NCBI GenBank assembly: GCA_018436725.1
Contig: JAHDKT010000008.1
Coordinates: 1-64,000, forward strand
Length of the DNA stretch: 64,000 nt
Reading direction: 5' to 3'
DNA from: Synergistaceae bacterium
GTDB lineage: Bacteria; Synergistota; Synergistia; Synergistales; Aminobacteriaceae
Shown: positions 7,702-15,822 of the stretch, piece after piece
Layout: each line of letters starts with the position of its first letter
Position numbering within the stretch: position 1 is the first letter of the stretch
Made by a program: the position numbers and the translations under genes
Notes under the pieces: model-generated
What the model saw: only the letters and a program-made list of their open reading frames with translations
Databases searched by the model: none
Told to the model about the DNA's origin: nothing

Positions 7702-8576
7702 TGATGAACGACGGCGAGTTTTCACTTCTGATAGGGTACAAAGATGTCGAGACGCTTCGGTACTCGTTCAACGAACTCGCGCGAAAAACCTTCGGGATCG
7801 ATTTCGAGAGATGGTACCGTTCGGGGTACTGGACGAAGCAGTATATTCCCTATTCACTGGCGAGGGAGGGGCAGGTCGTCGCGAACGTGTCGGTGAGCTT
7901 CATGCCGGTGAACATCGACGGGGAGCCGATGACGATGGCGCAGATAGGCACGGTGATGACCGATCCTGACTTCAGAGGGCGGGGGTTGAGCCGGATCCTT
8001 ATGAAGACCGTGCTGGAGGAGTGGACGCCGAAGGTCGATGAAATCTATCTTTTCGCCAACGAGGAGGTGCTCGGCTTCTACCCGAAATTCGGGTTTCGGG
8101 AGAGCGCCGAAGCGTGCGCATCCGTCGCAGTTCGCGCATCGGGGCCTGTACGGGCGGAGAAGCTGGATATGGACTCCGCGGAAATTCCGGCGAGAGTGGA
8201 GCGTGCCGTCCGCGGAACGCGCGGCGTGAGCAGAGTGCGCGTGAACAACGCCGGGCTCGTCATGTTCCATCTTACCGGTCCTTCGCGGGAGAACGTGTAC
8301 TTCGATCCTCCGACGAACGCCATTATCGTCGCGGAGGTCGAGGAAAAAAGCGTGCGGATCGACGACGTCTTCTGCGAGGACGCGGTGAATTTGGACGATG
8401 TGATCTGCGCCTTCGGCGAAGGAGTGACAAGAGCGACGTTCGGCTTTTCTCCGCTTTGCGACGAAAACCTTGAACGCACGGTCTGTACGGAGGAGAATAC
8501 AACCCTCTTCGTCTTGAAAAACTCGGTGGATTTTCTTGAGAAAGGGCTGAGGTTTCCCGTCCTCTCCCGTGCGTGA
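7698..8576 (+). CDS. GNAT family N-acetyltransferase
   Basis: 292 residues if started at ATG 7698, which overlaps the TGA of the ATPase gene (ATGA). ATG 7704 aligns with the start of the duplicated fragment at 6276 and is the likely ancestral start. The acetyl-CoA binding motif A is clear: VMTDPDFRGRGLSRILM near residues 94-110. It is followed by YPKFGF, typical of the GNAT C-terminal arm. The last ~130 residues form an extra domain that I do not recognise; two-domain GNATs of this kind are known. Substrate unknown. No independent SD is seen, so translation may be coupled to the ATPase gene. Confidence 0.8.
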   Translation: MMMNDGEFSLLIGYKDVETLRYSFNELARKTFGIDFERWYRSGYWTKQYIPYSLAREGQVVANVSVSFMPVNIDGEPMTMAQIGTVMTDPDFRGRGLSRILMKTVLEEWTPKVDEIYLFANEEVLGFYPKFGFRESAEACASVAVRASGPVRAEKLDMDSAEIPARVERAVRGTRGVSRVRVNNAGLVMFHLTGPSRENVYFDPPTNAIIVAEVEEKSVRIDDVFCEDAVNLDDVICAFGEGVTRATFGFSPLCDENLERTVCTEENTTLFVLKNSVDFLEKGLRFPVLSRA

Positions 8577-8652
8577 TGTTCGCATTGTCTCCACGCCTCC
8601 GCCGCGCTCCGTGGTGTATACTATCTCCATATTTTCGGAGGAGGGACTCGTC

Positions 8653-10038
8653 ATAACCCATTCACGTTCCCTGACGTCGGGGAAAATAAGCTCGCAGCTG
8701 TTCGCGTTGGCGCTTCCGCTGCTGCTGGGCAATATACTGCAACAGCTCTACAACGTCGCCGCGGCCGTCATCGTCGGGCAATACATAGGAAAAGAGGCGT
8801 TCGCGGCGATCGGCGTGGCGGGGACGGTGATGAACCTCTTCATCTTCGTGCTTGTCGGCGGCTGCACCGGCGTTTCCATTATCCTCGCCTCGCTCTTCGG
8901 GAGCGGAGAGTATCACTCCCTGCGGAAAGAGTCGTTTCTGGCCATCGTGTTCGGCGCCGGTTTCACCCTCGTCGTAAGTCTTGTCTCCATCGTGTTGCTT
9001 TCGCCGCTGCTGGAGAGCATCAACACCCCCGCCGAGATATTCGGCTATACGCAACAGTATCTGCTCATCATCCTGGCCGGTTTGCCGGCGACCTTTTTTT
9101 ACAACCTCTGCGCGGCCGCTCTCCGTGCCGTCGGCAATACCCGCTACGCCCTCTTTTTCCTCATGATCGCCGTCGCCGTGAACGTAGGGCTGACTTTCGT
9201 CCTTGTCGTGCCGCTGGGACGGGGCATCACCGGCGCGGCCTGGGCGACCGTCTTTTCGCAGGGGCTGTCTGCCGTTCTCTGCATGGCGTACATAAAGAAA
9301 AAGCTGCCGTTCCTCGTGCCCACAAGGGAGGACATGCGGTACGACGGAGCGCTGCTGAAAAAAACGATTATCTTCGCCTCCCTGTCCGCGATGCACCAAT
9401 CGAGCCTGTACATAGGCAAGATTTTGGTGCAGGGAGCGGTCAACTTGTTGGGGACGGCGTCCATCGCAGCGTACACGGCCACGACGCGAATAGAGGGATT
9501 ATCTCTTGCTTTCGGTGAAAGCGGCACGGAGTCCATTTCGGTGTTCGTCGCCCAGAACACGGGAGCCGGCAACAAAAAGCGCGCTCTTAAGGGATTCGGC
9601 GAGGGGCTGTTCGCGCTCGTCGCGCTTGGTATCGCGGCATCGTGTATTCTTTACCTCTCCGCGGAGCGATCCATCGCGCTGTTCATCGGCACGAACCAGG
9701 CGGCGGCCATCGCCGAGGGGGTCGCCTATATGCGGCTCGTCTCCTTCTTTTATGTCCTTGGCTACACGGGCAGCGCGTTCGTGGGTTTCTTCCGCGGCAG
9801 CGGACGGATCAACATCCCCTTCATCGGGACGACGATGCACCTGAGCGTGCGCGTGGTTCTCTCCTACATGCTCGCTCCGGCGATGGGGCTGAAGGCGGTG
9901 GCGCTGGCGACGGGAGTCGGCTGGGTCTCCATCGTGCTGTTCCAGGCGGCGCTCTTTTCCGGTATCCGCCGCAGAGAACGGAAGCTTGAACTGTCGGACA
10001 TAACTACGCAACGCGGTTTCGCGCCGAAACATTTCTAA
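8653..10038 (+). CDS. MATE family efflux transporter (probable ATA start)
   Basis: About 461 residues with twelve predicted membrane helices and the MATE N-terminal pattern LTSGKISSQLFALALPLLLGN. It exports drugs or metabolites in exchange for Na+ or H+. A strong SD (GGAGGAGGG, 8637-8645) is present, but no ATG, GTG or TTG lies between it and the conserved N-terminus; the codon at ideal spacing is ATA 8653. In-frame GTG codons at 8611 and 8614 are possible but lie before the SD and overlap a TATACT -10-like box (8615-8620). The start is therefore uncertain while the identity is not. A strong hairpin follows at 10066. Confidence 0.85.
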   Translation: MTHSRSLTSGKISSQLFALALPLLLGNILQQLYNVAAAVIVGQYIGKEAFAAIGVAGTVMNLFIFVLVGGCTGVSIILASLFGSGEYHSLRKESFLAIVFGAGFTLVVSLVSIVLLSPLLESINTPAEIFGYTQQYLLIILAGLPATFFYNLCAAALRAVGNTRYALFFLMIAVAVNVGLTFVLVVPLGRGITGAAWATVFSQGLSAVLCMAYIKKKLPFLVPTREDMRYDGALLKKTIIFASLSAMHQSSLYIGKILVQGAVNLLGTASIAAYTATTRIEGLSLAFGESGTESISVFVAQNTGAGNKKRALKGFGEGLFALVALGIAASCILYLSAERSIALFIGTNQAAAIAEGVAYMRLVSFFYVLGYTGSAFVGFFRGSGRINIPFIGTTMHLSVRVVLSYMLAPAMGLKAVALATGVGWVSIVLFQAALFSGIRRRERKLELSDITTQRGFAPKHF

Positions 10039-10065
10039 TGCGTCTTTTTTTCCTGCGCAAACATG

Positions 10066-10110
10066 CCGGGCGCGTCGGGAGTCCTCATTCTCCGACGCGC
10101 CCGGTTGTTT
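10066..10110 (+). terminator. Intrinsic terminator after the MATE gene
   Basis: CCGGGCGCGTCGG pairs perfectly with CCGACGCGCCCGG at 10092-10104 (13-base GC-rich stem), followed by TTGTTTT. It lies between the convergent MATE and B3/4 genes and best serves the plus strand; it could also slow transcription from the minus-strand side. Confidence 0.8.
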
Positions 10111-10119
10111 TCCCGGAGG

Positions 10120-10791
10120 TTACTCGAAGACGGCCAACTCCCTGCGTGCGGCCCCGGGGTTGAGGATGCGGACGAGCTGCTCGATTTCCTCCAGGTGCGC
10201 GCGCACCTCTCCGGCGGAAATGGAGGGCGCTCCGTACACCGTGAAGAGCGCGCGGGATGTCGCCGAGGTAATGGCGCTGCCGTCGTCGGGCCCGTAGATG
10301 ACGCTGGAGAGAGTGCCGTTCCGGTCCGAGAAATACATGTCCTCCGGAGGAAGAGTGCGTAGCGTTCCTCCCAGTGAAGTAAAGGTTTCTCCCCCTTTCG
10401 CAACGTCCAGGAGAAAGGGCGGCGCGATCCGGTCGAGGTCGTGCCCGGCGGTAAGCAGGCCGGTGTGCAGCTCGGTTATGAACATGGCCGCCACAAGCGG
10501 CGACGGAGAAAAGATAGGCTTTCCCTTCAACGCCACCGTCTCGACCTGAAACAGCACGTGATAGTTCTTCCCGAAAGCCTTGTAGTACCGCCCGTAGGCT
10601 GCGAAGGGGTGTTCGGCTCCTATTTCCTTTCGGCTCTTCCCCGCGTAGCGAGTGCGGAGGCTTTGTTCCAGGGCGTCCTTTCGTTCCTCCAACGCGGGGC
10701 ATTTCCCGGTATTGTCGATTCTCTCCATCGCGAGGACGCCGAAGCAGACGTCCGGATAGCGCGCCTTCCAGTTCGCGGATACAGTGATCAC
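10120..10791 (-). CDS. Stand-alone B3/B4 domain protein (PheRS beta-like)
   Basis: 223 residues. It resembles free-standing B3/4 domains (COG3382), which are related to the editing/OB region of phenylalanyl-tRNA synthetase beta chains: an N-terminal PDVCFGVLAMERIDN, a central LVAAMFITELHTGLL, and a C-terminal IYGPDDGSAIT. Such proteins may deacylate mischarged tRNA or hydrolyse small aminoacyl compounds, but no function is established. It is transcribed divergently from the AraC regulator at 10890 across a 98-base gap, so the regulator may control it. Confidence 0.75.
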   Translation of the reverse strand: MITVSANWKARYPDVCFGVLAMERIDNTGKCPALEERKDALEQSLRTRYAGKSRKEIGAEHPFAAYGRYYKAFGKNYHVLFQVETVALKGKPIFSPSPLVAAMFITELHTGLLTAGHDLDRIAPPFLLDVAKGGETFTSLGGTLRTLPPEDMYFSDRNGTLSSVIYGPDDGSAITSATSRALFTVYGAPSISAGEVRAHLEEIEQLVRILNPGAARRELAVFE

Positions 10792-10889
10792 GATTCCATC
10801 ATCTCCATTTCTTCGCCGTTTTCGTTTATGATACCCGAGAGCGTACCGATTTTCTTGAACGGAATTGCTGTTGCGTATGGAGGTTTTCT

Positions 10890-11741
10890 ATGAACAGTCG
10901 CGGAGATGCCGTTCCTCTGAATGAAGGAAAAAACAGGATACGTTTCTGGCGGTCGGAACTCCTGCCGGAGGCGTTGTTTTTGGACGGAAGTTTTCGCGAG
11001 ATGAGTTTCGCGCGGCACACTCACGAAACCTACGCGTTCGGAGTGATAGAGGGCGGCGCGCTGGGTTTTCGCTACCGGGGAGAGAACGTCGTCGCGACGG
11101 CGGGAATGCTCGGCCTGGTTGTCCCCGGAGAGGTGCACGACGGCCATCCGGCTCATGATCGGGGGTGGACGTATCGCATGGCCTATGTCGAGCCGGAGGC
11201 TATCCGCAGGATAGCCGGAGAGATACGGGGCAGGGACAGGGGGCTTCCGTTCATCGCGCAGGGGGTCTTGGAATCGGAGGAACTTGCCGGTCTTTTTCGA
11301 AGGGTGTACGGAGGGCTTCGGGAGAAGAATATGGACAGGCTTGCCGCCTCCGCGCTCTGGCTCCGTTTCGTTTCGCTCCTTTTCGAACACTTCGGCGAAT
11401 ACCCCGCGCCCAGCCGGACGCCGAGGGGTTCCGTCCGGGAGGCTTGCAGCTTCCTGAGGGACAACATACACACGAACGTCTCTCTCGAAGAGTTGGCGGC
11501 GCTCTCATCCCTCAGTCCCTGGCACTTCCTTCGCACGTTCCGGGACGAAACGGGCTTGCCTCCTCACGCCTACCTGGCGCAGCTCCGCGTCAGGCGTGCG
11601 GAAAATCTTCTCCGCGCGGGATTCTCCCCCGCCCGGGCCGCTTCGGAAGCGGGGTTCGCCGATCAAAGCCACCTTACACGCTGGTTCCGGCGAATAGTCG
11701 GAACCACTCCCGCCGTTTTCCTGAAGGACCTTTCCCGTTGA
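10890..11741 (+). CDS. AraC family transcriptional regulator
   Basis: 283 residues from ATG 10890 (TGGAGG upstream). The N-terminal half is a cupin-like ligand-binding domain (HTHETYAFGVIEGG, GEVHDGH). The C-terminal ~100 residues carry the two helix-turn-helix motifs: LEELAALSSLSPWHFLRTFR and SEAGFADQSHLTRWFRR. It likely senses a small molecule and regulates the divergent B3/4 gene or genes elsewhere. No clear operator repeat was recognised in the short upstream gap. Confidence 0.88.
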   Translation: MNSRGDAVPLNEGKNRIRFWRSELLPEALFLDGSFREMSFARHTHETYAFGVIEGGALGFRYRGENVVATAGMLGLVVPGEVHDGHPAHDRGWTYRMAYVEPEAIRRIAGEIRGRDRGLPFIAQGVLESEELAGLFRRVYGGLREKNMDRLAASALWLRFVSLLFEHFGEYPAPSRTPRGSVREACSFLRDNIHTNVSLEELAALSSLSPWHFLRTFRDETGLPPHAYLAQLRVRRAENLLRAGFSPARAASEAGFADQSHLTRWFRRIVGTTPAVFLKDLSR

Positions 11742-11833
11742 CTGGTCGCTCGCGCCGAGAACGCGGGGAACGACGTTCTCCAACGGCGTGCGCGCAGTCC
11801 GCGGACTCGCGGCGCTTCGCCTCTTCCCGCCCA

Positions 11834-11862
11834 TTGCCAATGTCTCCGATATGTGCTTTAAT
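11834..11862 (+). promoter_or_regulatory. Promoter for the ABC-F leader transcript
   Basis: TTGCCA (11834-11839) and TTTAAT (11857-11862) with a 17-base spacer. A transcript starting near 11869 would have a leader of about 245 bases before the ABC-F gene, containing the short peptide at 11897 and the terminator at 12062. Confidence 0.6.
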
Positions 11863-11896
11863 CGTTGGGAGTTGTTTATCGATCAGGGGTGGGAGA

Positions 11897-11917
11897 ATGC
11901 GCGATCTTTCTTGCTGA
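11897..11917 (+). CDS. Putative six-residue leader peptide (MRDLSC)
   Basis: ATG 11897 follows GGGTGGGAG at normal SD spacing and the frame closes after six codons with TGA 11915-11917. It lies downstream of the promoter at 11834 and ~145 bases upstream of an intrinsic terminator in front of an antibiotic-protection type ABC-F gene. This arrangement fits ribosome-stalling attenuation, as described for other ABC-F, Erm and Vml genes. Role inferred from position. Confidence 0.45.
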   Translation: MRDLSC

Positions 11918-12061
11918 TTTTTAAGGCCGAACGAAACGGGACGGGCGACGAAGAACGTCGCTCTCTTTCGCCATGCCGATGCAAGAAATCCGCGACTCTT
12001 TTTCACTCTTCGACGTCATATCCGCGCCGGTCCCTTTCGGGGCCCGGTTGCGCTGTGTTCC

Positions 12062-12097
12062 GAGCCGCGAGAGTCCTCTTTCTTGCGGCTCTTTTTT
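12062..12097 (+). terminator. Leader terminator / attenuator before the ABC-F gene
   Basis: GAGCCGC (12062-12068) pairs with GCGGCTC (12085-12091), with inner GAGAG/CTCT pairing possible, and six T residues follow at 12092-12097. The SD of the ABC-F gene begins only four bases later (12101), so this hairpin lies inside the 5' leader. An upstream GC-rich imperfect hairpin near 12030-12055 could compete as part of an antiterminator. Regulation by drug-induced stalling on the leader peptide is inferred. Confidence 0.65.
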
Positions 12098-12114
12098 CAC
12101 AGGAGGATATGTTC

Positions 12115-13593
12115 ATGTCGTTGATCAACGTCGCGCATCTTACATTCGCCTACGAGGGCGGATTGGAAAATATTTTCGAAGACGTCAGCTTTCGGATCGA
12201 TACGGACTGGAAGCTCGGCTTCACCGGCAGGAACGGCAGGGGGAAGACCACGTTCCTGAACCTGCTGCTCGGACGGTACGAGTACGAGGGGACCATCTCG
12301 TCGAGCGTGGATTTCGAGTACTTCCCCTACGACGTGCCGGACGAGGAGGTGAAGACGCTGGAGCTGATCCGGAGCGCCGCGCCCGGCGCGGAAGAGTGGG
12401 AGATCGCCCGCGAAGTCTCGTTCCTCGACGTGGCGGACGACGCGCTCCGCCGCCCGTTCCGCACGCTCTCGAACGGAGAGAGGACCAAGGTGCTGCTCTC
12501 CGCCCTCTTTCTGAAGAAGAACAGCTTTCTGCTGATCGACGAACCCACCAATCACCTGGACATGGAGGCGCGGGCCGCCGTGACCGCCTATCTGAACCGG
12601 AAGAAAGGCTTCATCCTCGTCTCGCACGACAGGGTCTTTCTCGACGCGTGCATCGATCACATCCTTTCGATCAACAGGACGAACATCGAGGTTCGGAAGG
12701 GGAACTTCTCCTCCTGGTGGAAAAACATGGAGATGCGAGAACGCTCCGAGCGGGCGGAGAACGAGCGCCTGAAGAAGGAGATCGGCCGGATGCGGGAAGC
12801 GGTCCGCCGGACATCCGACTGGTCGGACAAGGTCGAGAAGACGAAGCGGGGTGTGCGGAACTCCGGACTGCGGCCGGACACCGGGTATATCGGCCACAAG
12901 GCGGCGAAGATGGCGCAGCGGTCGAAGTCGATCGACGCGAGGCGGCAGTCGGCCATCGAAGAGAAGTCGGCGCTGCTGCGGAACGTCGAGAAGAGCGACG
13001 AGCTGAAGCTCATCCCCCTCGTCTACCACTCCCCGCTTCTTGCGGAGCTGGAGAACGTCTCCATACGTTACGGAGAGCGGGTCGCGTGCGAAGGGGTGAA
13101 TTTCTCCATCGGGCGAGGTGAGCGCATCGCGCTTCAGGGGAAGAACGGCAGCGGCAAGTCGAGCATCCTCAAGCTTCTTCACGGAGAGTCTCTGGAGTAC
13201 GGCGGAAGATTGGTCGTGGGGAGCGGGGTGAAGATCTCGTACGTCGCCCAGTCCGCCGACGACCTGCGCGGGAGCCCGAGGGAGTACGTGCGCGCCTCGG
13301 GGATCGACGAGAGCCTGTTCCGAATGGTCCTGGACAAACTGGACTTCTCGAAGCTCCAGTTCGAAAAGGACATGGCGGACTACAGCGGAGGGCAGAAGAA
13401 GAAGGTACTGCTGGCGCGGAGCCTCTGCGAGCAGGCGCACCTCTATATCTGGGACGAGCCGCTGAACTACGTCGATGTGATCTCCCGCATCCAGATCACG
13501 GATCTGCTGCTGGAGTTCCGGCCGACGATGCTCTTCGTGGAGCACGACAGGGCCTTCTGCGACGAGGTGGCCACGAAGATCGCGAGGTTGTAG
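12115..13593 (+). CDS. ABC-F ribosomal protection protein, Lsa-like
   Basis: 492 residues from ATG 12115, eight bases after AGGAGG; ATG 12109 is too close to the SD. There are two ABC ATPase domains and no membrane segment. The first has FTGRNGRGKTT near residues 36-46, an LSNGER signature and LLIDEPTNHLD. The second has LQGKNGSGKSS, YSGGQKKKV and LYIWDEPLNYVD. The linker is long and charged. The TDWKLGFTGRNGRGKTTFL and IWDEPLNY motifs are typical of Lsa/Vga-type ABC-F proteins, which dislodge lincosamides, streptogramin A and pleuromutilins from the ribosome. The drug range here cannot be told. The upstream attenuator supports a resistance role. Confidence 0.85.
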   Translation: MSLINVAHLTFAYEGGLENIFEDVSFRIDTDWKLGFTGRNGRGKTTFLNLLLGRYEYEGTISSSVDFEYFPYDVPDEEVKTLELIRSAAPGAEEWEIAREVSFLDVADDALRRPFRTLSNGERTKVLLSALFLKKNSFLLIDEPTNHLDMEARAAVTAYLNRKKGFILVSHDRVFLDACIDHILSINRTNIEVRKGNFSSWWKNMEMRERSERAENERLKKEIGRMREAVRRTSDWSDKVEKTKRGVRNSGLRPDTGYIGHKAAKMAQRSKSIDARRQSAIEEKSALLRNVEKSDELKLIPLVYHSPLLAELENVSIRYGERVACEGVNFSIGRGERIALQGKNGSGKSSILKLLHGESLEYGGRLVVGSGVKISYVAQSADDLRGSPREYVRASGIDESLFRMVLDKLDFSKLQFEKDMADYSGGQKKKVLLARSLCEQAHLYIWDEPLNYVDVISRIQITDLLLEFRPTMLFVEHDRAFCDEVATKIARL

Positions 13594-13652
13594 GATGCGT
13601 ATCTCTTCGAGAACGGACGAAGAAGCAGCAGGAGCAGGAAGGCGGTGAAAGA

Positions 13653-14072
13653 ATGTGGATCGAGAAAGAGATCGTACCTCTCCTGATCGACGCCGTGGAG
13701 CGGATACTTGAAGCGGAGGCCCCCGTTCCCGGAATGGACGAAGACGTCGCCGAGAGCGCGCCGGATCCTAACGATCTGGTGATCTTCCGCGCGTTTGTGC
13801 TCCCGGCGCTGCACTCCGGCCTCGACAAGGGATTCGACAGCGGCGACATGCTTGCCAAGGGCTTCAGGTTCCTCATGAACGCCATCCCCCGGTACCTTCA
13901 GGAGCGCGCCGGAGAGTCGCTTGCTCCCGCCATATACGGCAAGCTGGTCAAATCATACGTTCTTTTCGCACTGACCGATCTCGCGGGGTATGTCTCATCG
14001 GTTCCCGACGAGTATGTACGGGAAAACCTTTCGGGGATCAAAGAGAAGATCGATCGGATCAAAAGAATATGA
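13653..14072 (+). CDS. Hypothetical cytoplasmic protein
   Basis: 139 residues, acidic N-terminal half and basic C-terminus, no signal peptide, membrane helix or motif I recognise. Predicted mostly helical. The ATG follows a GGCGGTGAAAGA stretch, a modest SD. It lies 59 bases after the ABC-F gene on the same strand and may be co-transcribed with it. Function unknown. From the stop to the promoter at 14270 I see no further gene. Confidence 0.6.
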   Translation: MWIEKEIVPLLIDAVERILEAEAPVPGMDEDVAESAPDPNDLVIFRAFVLPALHSGLDKGFDSGDMLAKGFRFLMNAIPRYLQERAGESLAPAIYGKLVKSYVLFALTDLAGYVSSVPDEYVRENLSGIKEKIDRIKRI

Positions 14073-14269
14073 CTCCCGAGACCGGTGCGTCGAGAGAAGG
14101 TTTCGATTCATCTTCATATAGAGAGGAAGCTTCGCCGCTTTCTCTTCCGCGACAAAAACTGCCGGAGAGCAGATCGCGAATAAACGCTTCCGTGGCTGCG
14201 GAACCATTGCAGAGTGTTTGACGAAGCATCGAATTTTCGGTCAACCGGTCATTTCGCTCTTTGAACCCA

Positions 14270-14298
14270 TTGACAAGTGAACGATCGTTTACTATACT
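14270..14298 (+). promoter_or_regulatory. Consensus promoter of the TetR-methyltransferase operon
   Basis: TTGACA (14270-14275), a 17-base spacer, then TATACT (14293-14298). The whole spacer is the left arm of the twin operator at 14276-14320. Confidence 0.85.
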
Positions 14299-14320
14299 GC
14301 ATGGTAAACGATCGTTCACT
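14276..14320. promoter_or_regulatory. Twin palindromic TetR operator
   Basis: A perfect inverted repeat: AGTGAACGATCGTTTAC (14276-14292) and GTAAACGATCGTTCACT (14304-14320), separated by 11 bases that include the -10 box. Each arm contains its own palindrome, AACGATCGTT, so there are two repressor sites: one filling the -35/-10 spacer and one at the start of transcription. The TetR gene begins 18 bases downstream, so autorepression is very likely. Confidence 0.85.
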
Positions 14321-14337
14321 GTACGGAGGGTGTCGTG

Positions 14338-14994
14338 ATGGTCGATACAAAAGAAAAAATTATGCGTATCGCGCTTCGAATGTTTGCGCGGGACGGCTAT
14401 GAGGCCGCTTCGGTAAGCGATATCGCCGGAGAGCTCGGCATGACGAAGGGAGCCTTATACAAGCACTATAAAAACAAGCGGGATATTTTCGACAGCATTG
14501 TGGAGCGTATCTATCGGGTCGATGTTGAAAGAGCCAAAAAATACGAAGTGCCGGAGGACACCTTCGAAAAATCTCCGTCGAGCTACCGCGATACGGCTGT
14601 GGATAAAATCAAGGTTTTCCTCGAAGCGCAATTTCGTTTTTGGACCGAGGACGAATTCGCCTGCGATTTTAGAAAAATGCTGACGGTGGAGCAGTATAGG
14701 AACCCGCAAATCATGGAGCTGTATCAAAAATGTCTTGGAAGCGGGCCCGTGAGCTATATGGAAGATCTATTCCGTGAAATGATGGAACAGGACATTGGGG
14801 AAGAAAGCGATCCTAAACAGCTTGCGCTCGAGTTGTACGCGCCTTTTTATTTGCTGGTAAGTATTTCGGATGCGGCTTTCGACGAAAAAGAGGCCGTGAA
14901 GCTGTTGACGACGCATATCGAGCGTTTTTTTGAAAAGAACGTCTCTAAGGAAAAGATGCCGAAGGCGCATGTGGAAGGTAAGGGGTCTGAATAA
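14338..14994 (+). CDS. TetR/AcrR family transcriptional regulator
   Basis: 218 residues from ATG 14338 (GGAGGG seven bases upstream). The N-terminal helix-turn-helix is typical: IALRMFARDGYEAASVSDIA then GMTKGALYKHYKNKRDIF. The C-terminal ligand-binding domain is all-helical and has no close functional clue. It is the first gene of a two-gene operon, its stop overlapping the next start by one base (TAATG). The palindromic operators over its promoter imply autoregulation, released by an unknown ligand. Confidence 0.9.
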   Translation: MVDTKEKIMRIALRMFARDGYEAASVSDIAGELGMTKGALYKHYKNKRDIFDSIVERIYRVDVERAKKYEVPEDTFEKSPSSYRDTAVDKIKVFLEAQFRFWTEDEFACDFRKMLTVEQYRNPQIMELYQKCLGSGPVSYMEDLFREMMEQDIGEESDPKQLALELYAPFYLLVSISDAAFDEKEAVKLLTTHIERFFEKNVSKEKMPKAHVEGKGSE

Positions 14995-15761
14995 TGGAAG
15001 AAATAAAGATTCACGAATTCGATTTTTCCCTCATCAATGAGTTCTTCACGGAGATGGAACGGCAGGGGCCCGGCAGCTCCGAAGAAACCATCAGAGCCTT
15101 GAGTTTTATCGGAAGCCTTCCGAACGAGGCGCGGATTGCCGATTTGGGCTGCGGCACGGGCGCTCAGACGATGGTTCTGGCGCACAATACGAAAGCGACC
15201 ATCACCGCCCTCGATCTTTACGCCGGCTCGATCGAGAGACTGAACGCAACGGCCGGAAGATTCGGTTTGCAGCACCGAGTAAAAGGCGTCGTTGGTTCAA
15301 TGGACGATTTGCCGTTTCAGGACGGCGAATTCGACCTTATTTGGTCCGAGGGGGCGATCGCGAATATCGGTTTCGAGAAAGGACTGAACTACTGGAAGAA
15401 CTTCCTCAAGAAAGACGGTTATGTCGCCGTAACATACGAGTCGTGGTTTACCGAGGAACGCCCCGCCGAAATAGAAAAGTGGTGGGTGGACGCGGTTCCC
15501 GAGATCGGGACGATCGGGCGTAATATTTGTACCATGCAGAAAGCGGGGTATATTCCCCTTGCCTCGTTCACTCTGCCCGAAAGCTGCTGGACAGACTCTT
15601 ATTTTACTCCGCAAAAGGCAAGACAGGTGGAATTCTTGAAGGCGCACAAGGGGAATAAAATTGCCGAGGATATGATTGCATTTTTGAGGCGCGAAGCGGA
15701 GCTGTATTTAAAATACAAACAGTATTATGGTTATGTCTTCTATATTGGGAAAAAGATATAA
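14994..15761 (+). CDS. Class I SAM-dependent methyltransferase
   Basis: 255 residues. The SAM-binding motif I is RIADLGCGTGAQTM near residues 47-60, motif II lies at ITALDLYAG, and motif post-I at LPFQDGEFDLIWSEGAI. The Methyltransf_25-like Rossmann core is followed by a C-terminal helical part rich in Tyr and Lys. The substrate is unknown; similar stand-alone enzymes methylate small molecules or metalloid/drug compounds. It is translationally coupled to the TetR gene, so its expression probably responds to the same ligand, perhaps a toxic compound that it modifies. Confidence 0.85.
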   Translation: MEEIKIHEFDFSLINEFFTEMERQGPGSSEETIRALSFIGSLPNEARIADLGCGTGAQTMVLAHNTKATITALDLYAGSIERLNATAGRFGLQHRVKGVVGSMDDLPFQDGEFDLIWSEGAIANIGFEKGLNYWKNFLKKDGYVAVTYESWFTEERPAEIEKWWVDAVPEIGTIGRNICTMQKAGYIPLASFTLPESCWTDSYFTPQKARQVEFLKAHKGNKIAEDMIAFLRREAELYLKYKQYYGYVFYIGKKI

Positions 15762-15822
15762 GATGCGATTTAATCAACTGTCGCGTGGGGCGAACCGGAC
15801 ATCTTTCTCCGCCATTTCACTG

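Noticed and set aside
12097..13545. 482-codon minus-strand frame opposite the ABC-F gene
   Set aside because: Antisense shadow without SD or domain; the plus strand has both ABC domains intact.
13591..13650. Readthrough of the ABC-F TAG stop into an extra C-terminal tail
   Set aside because: The in-frame continuation becomes Ser/Arg-rich and the protein already has the usual Lsa-like length.
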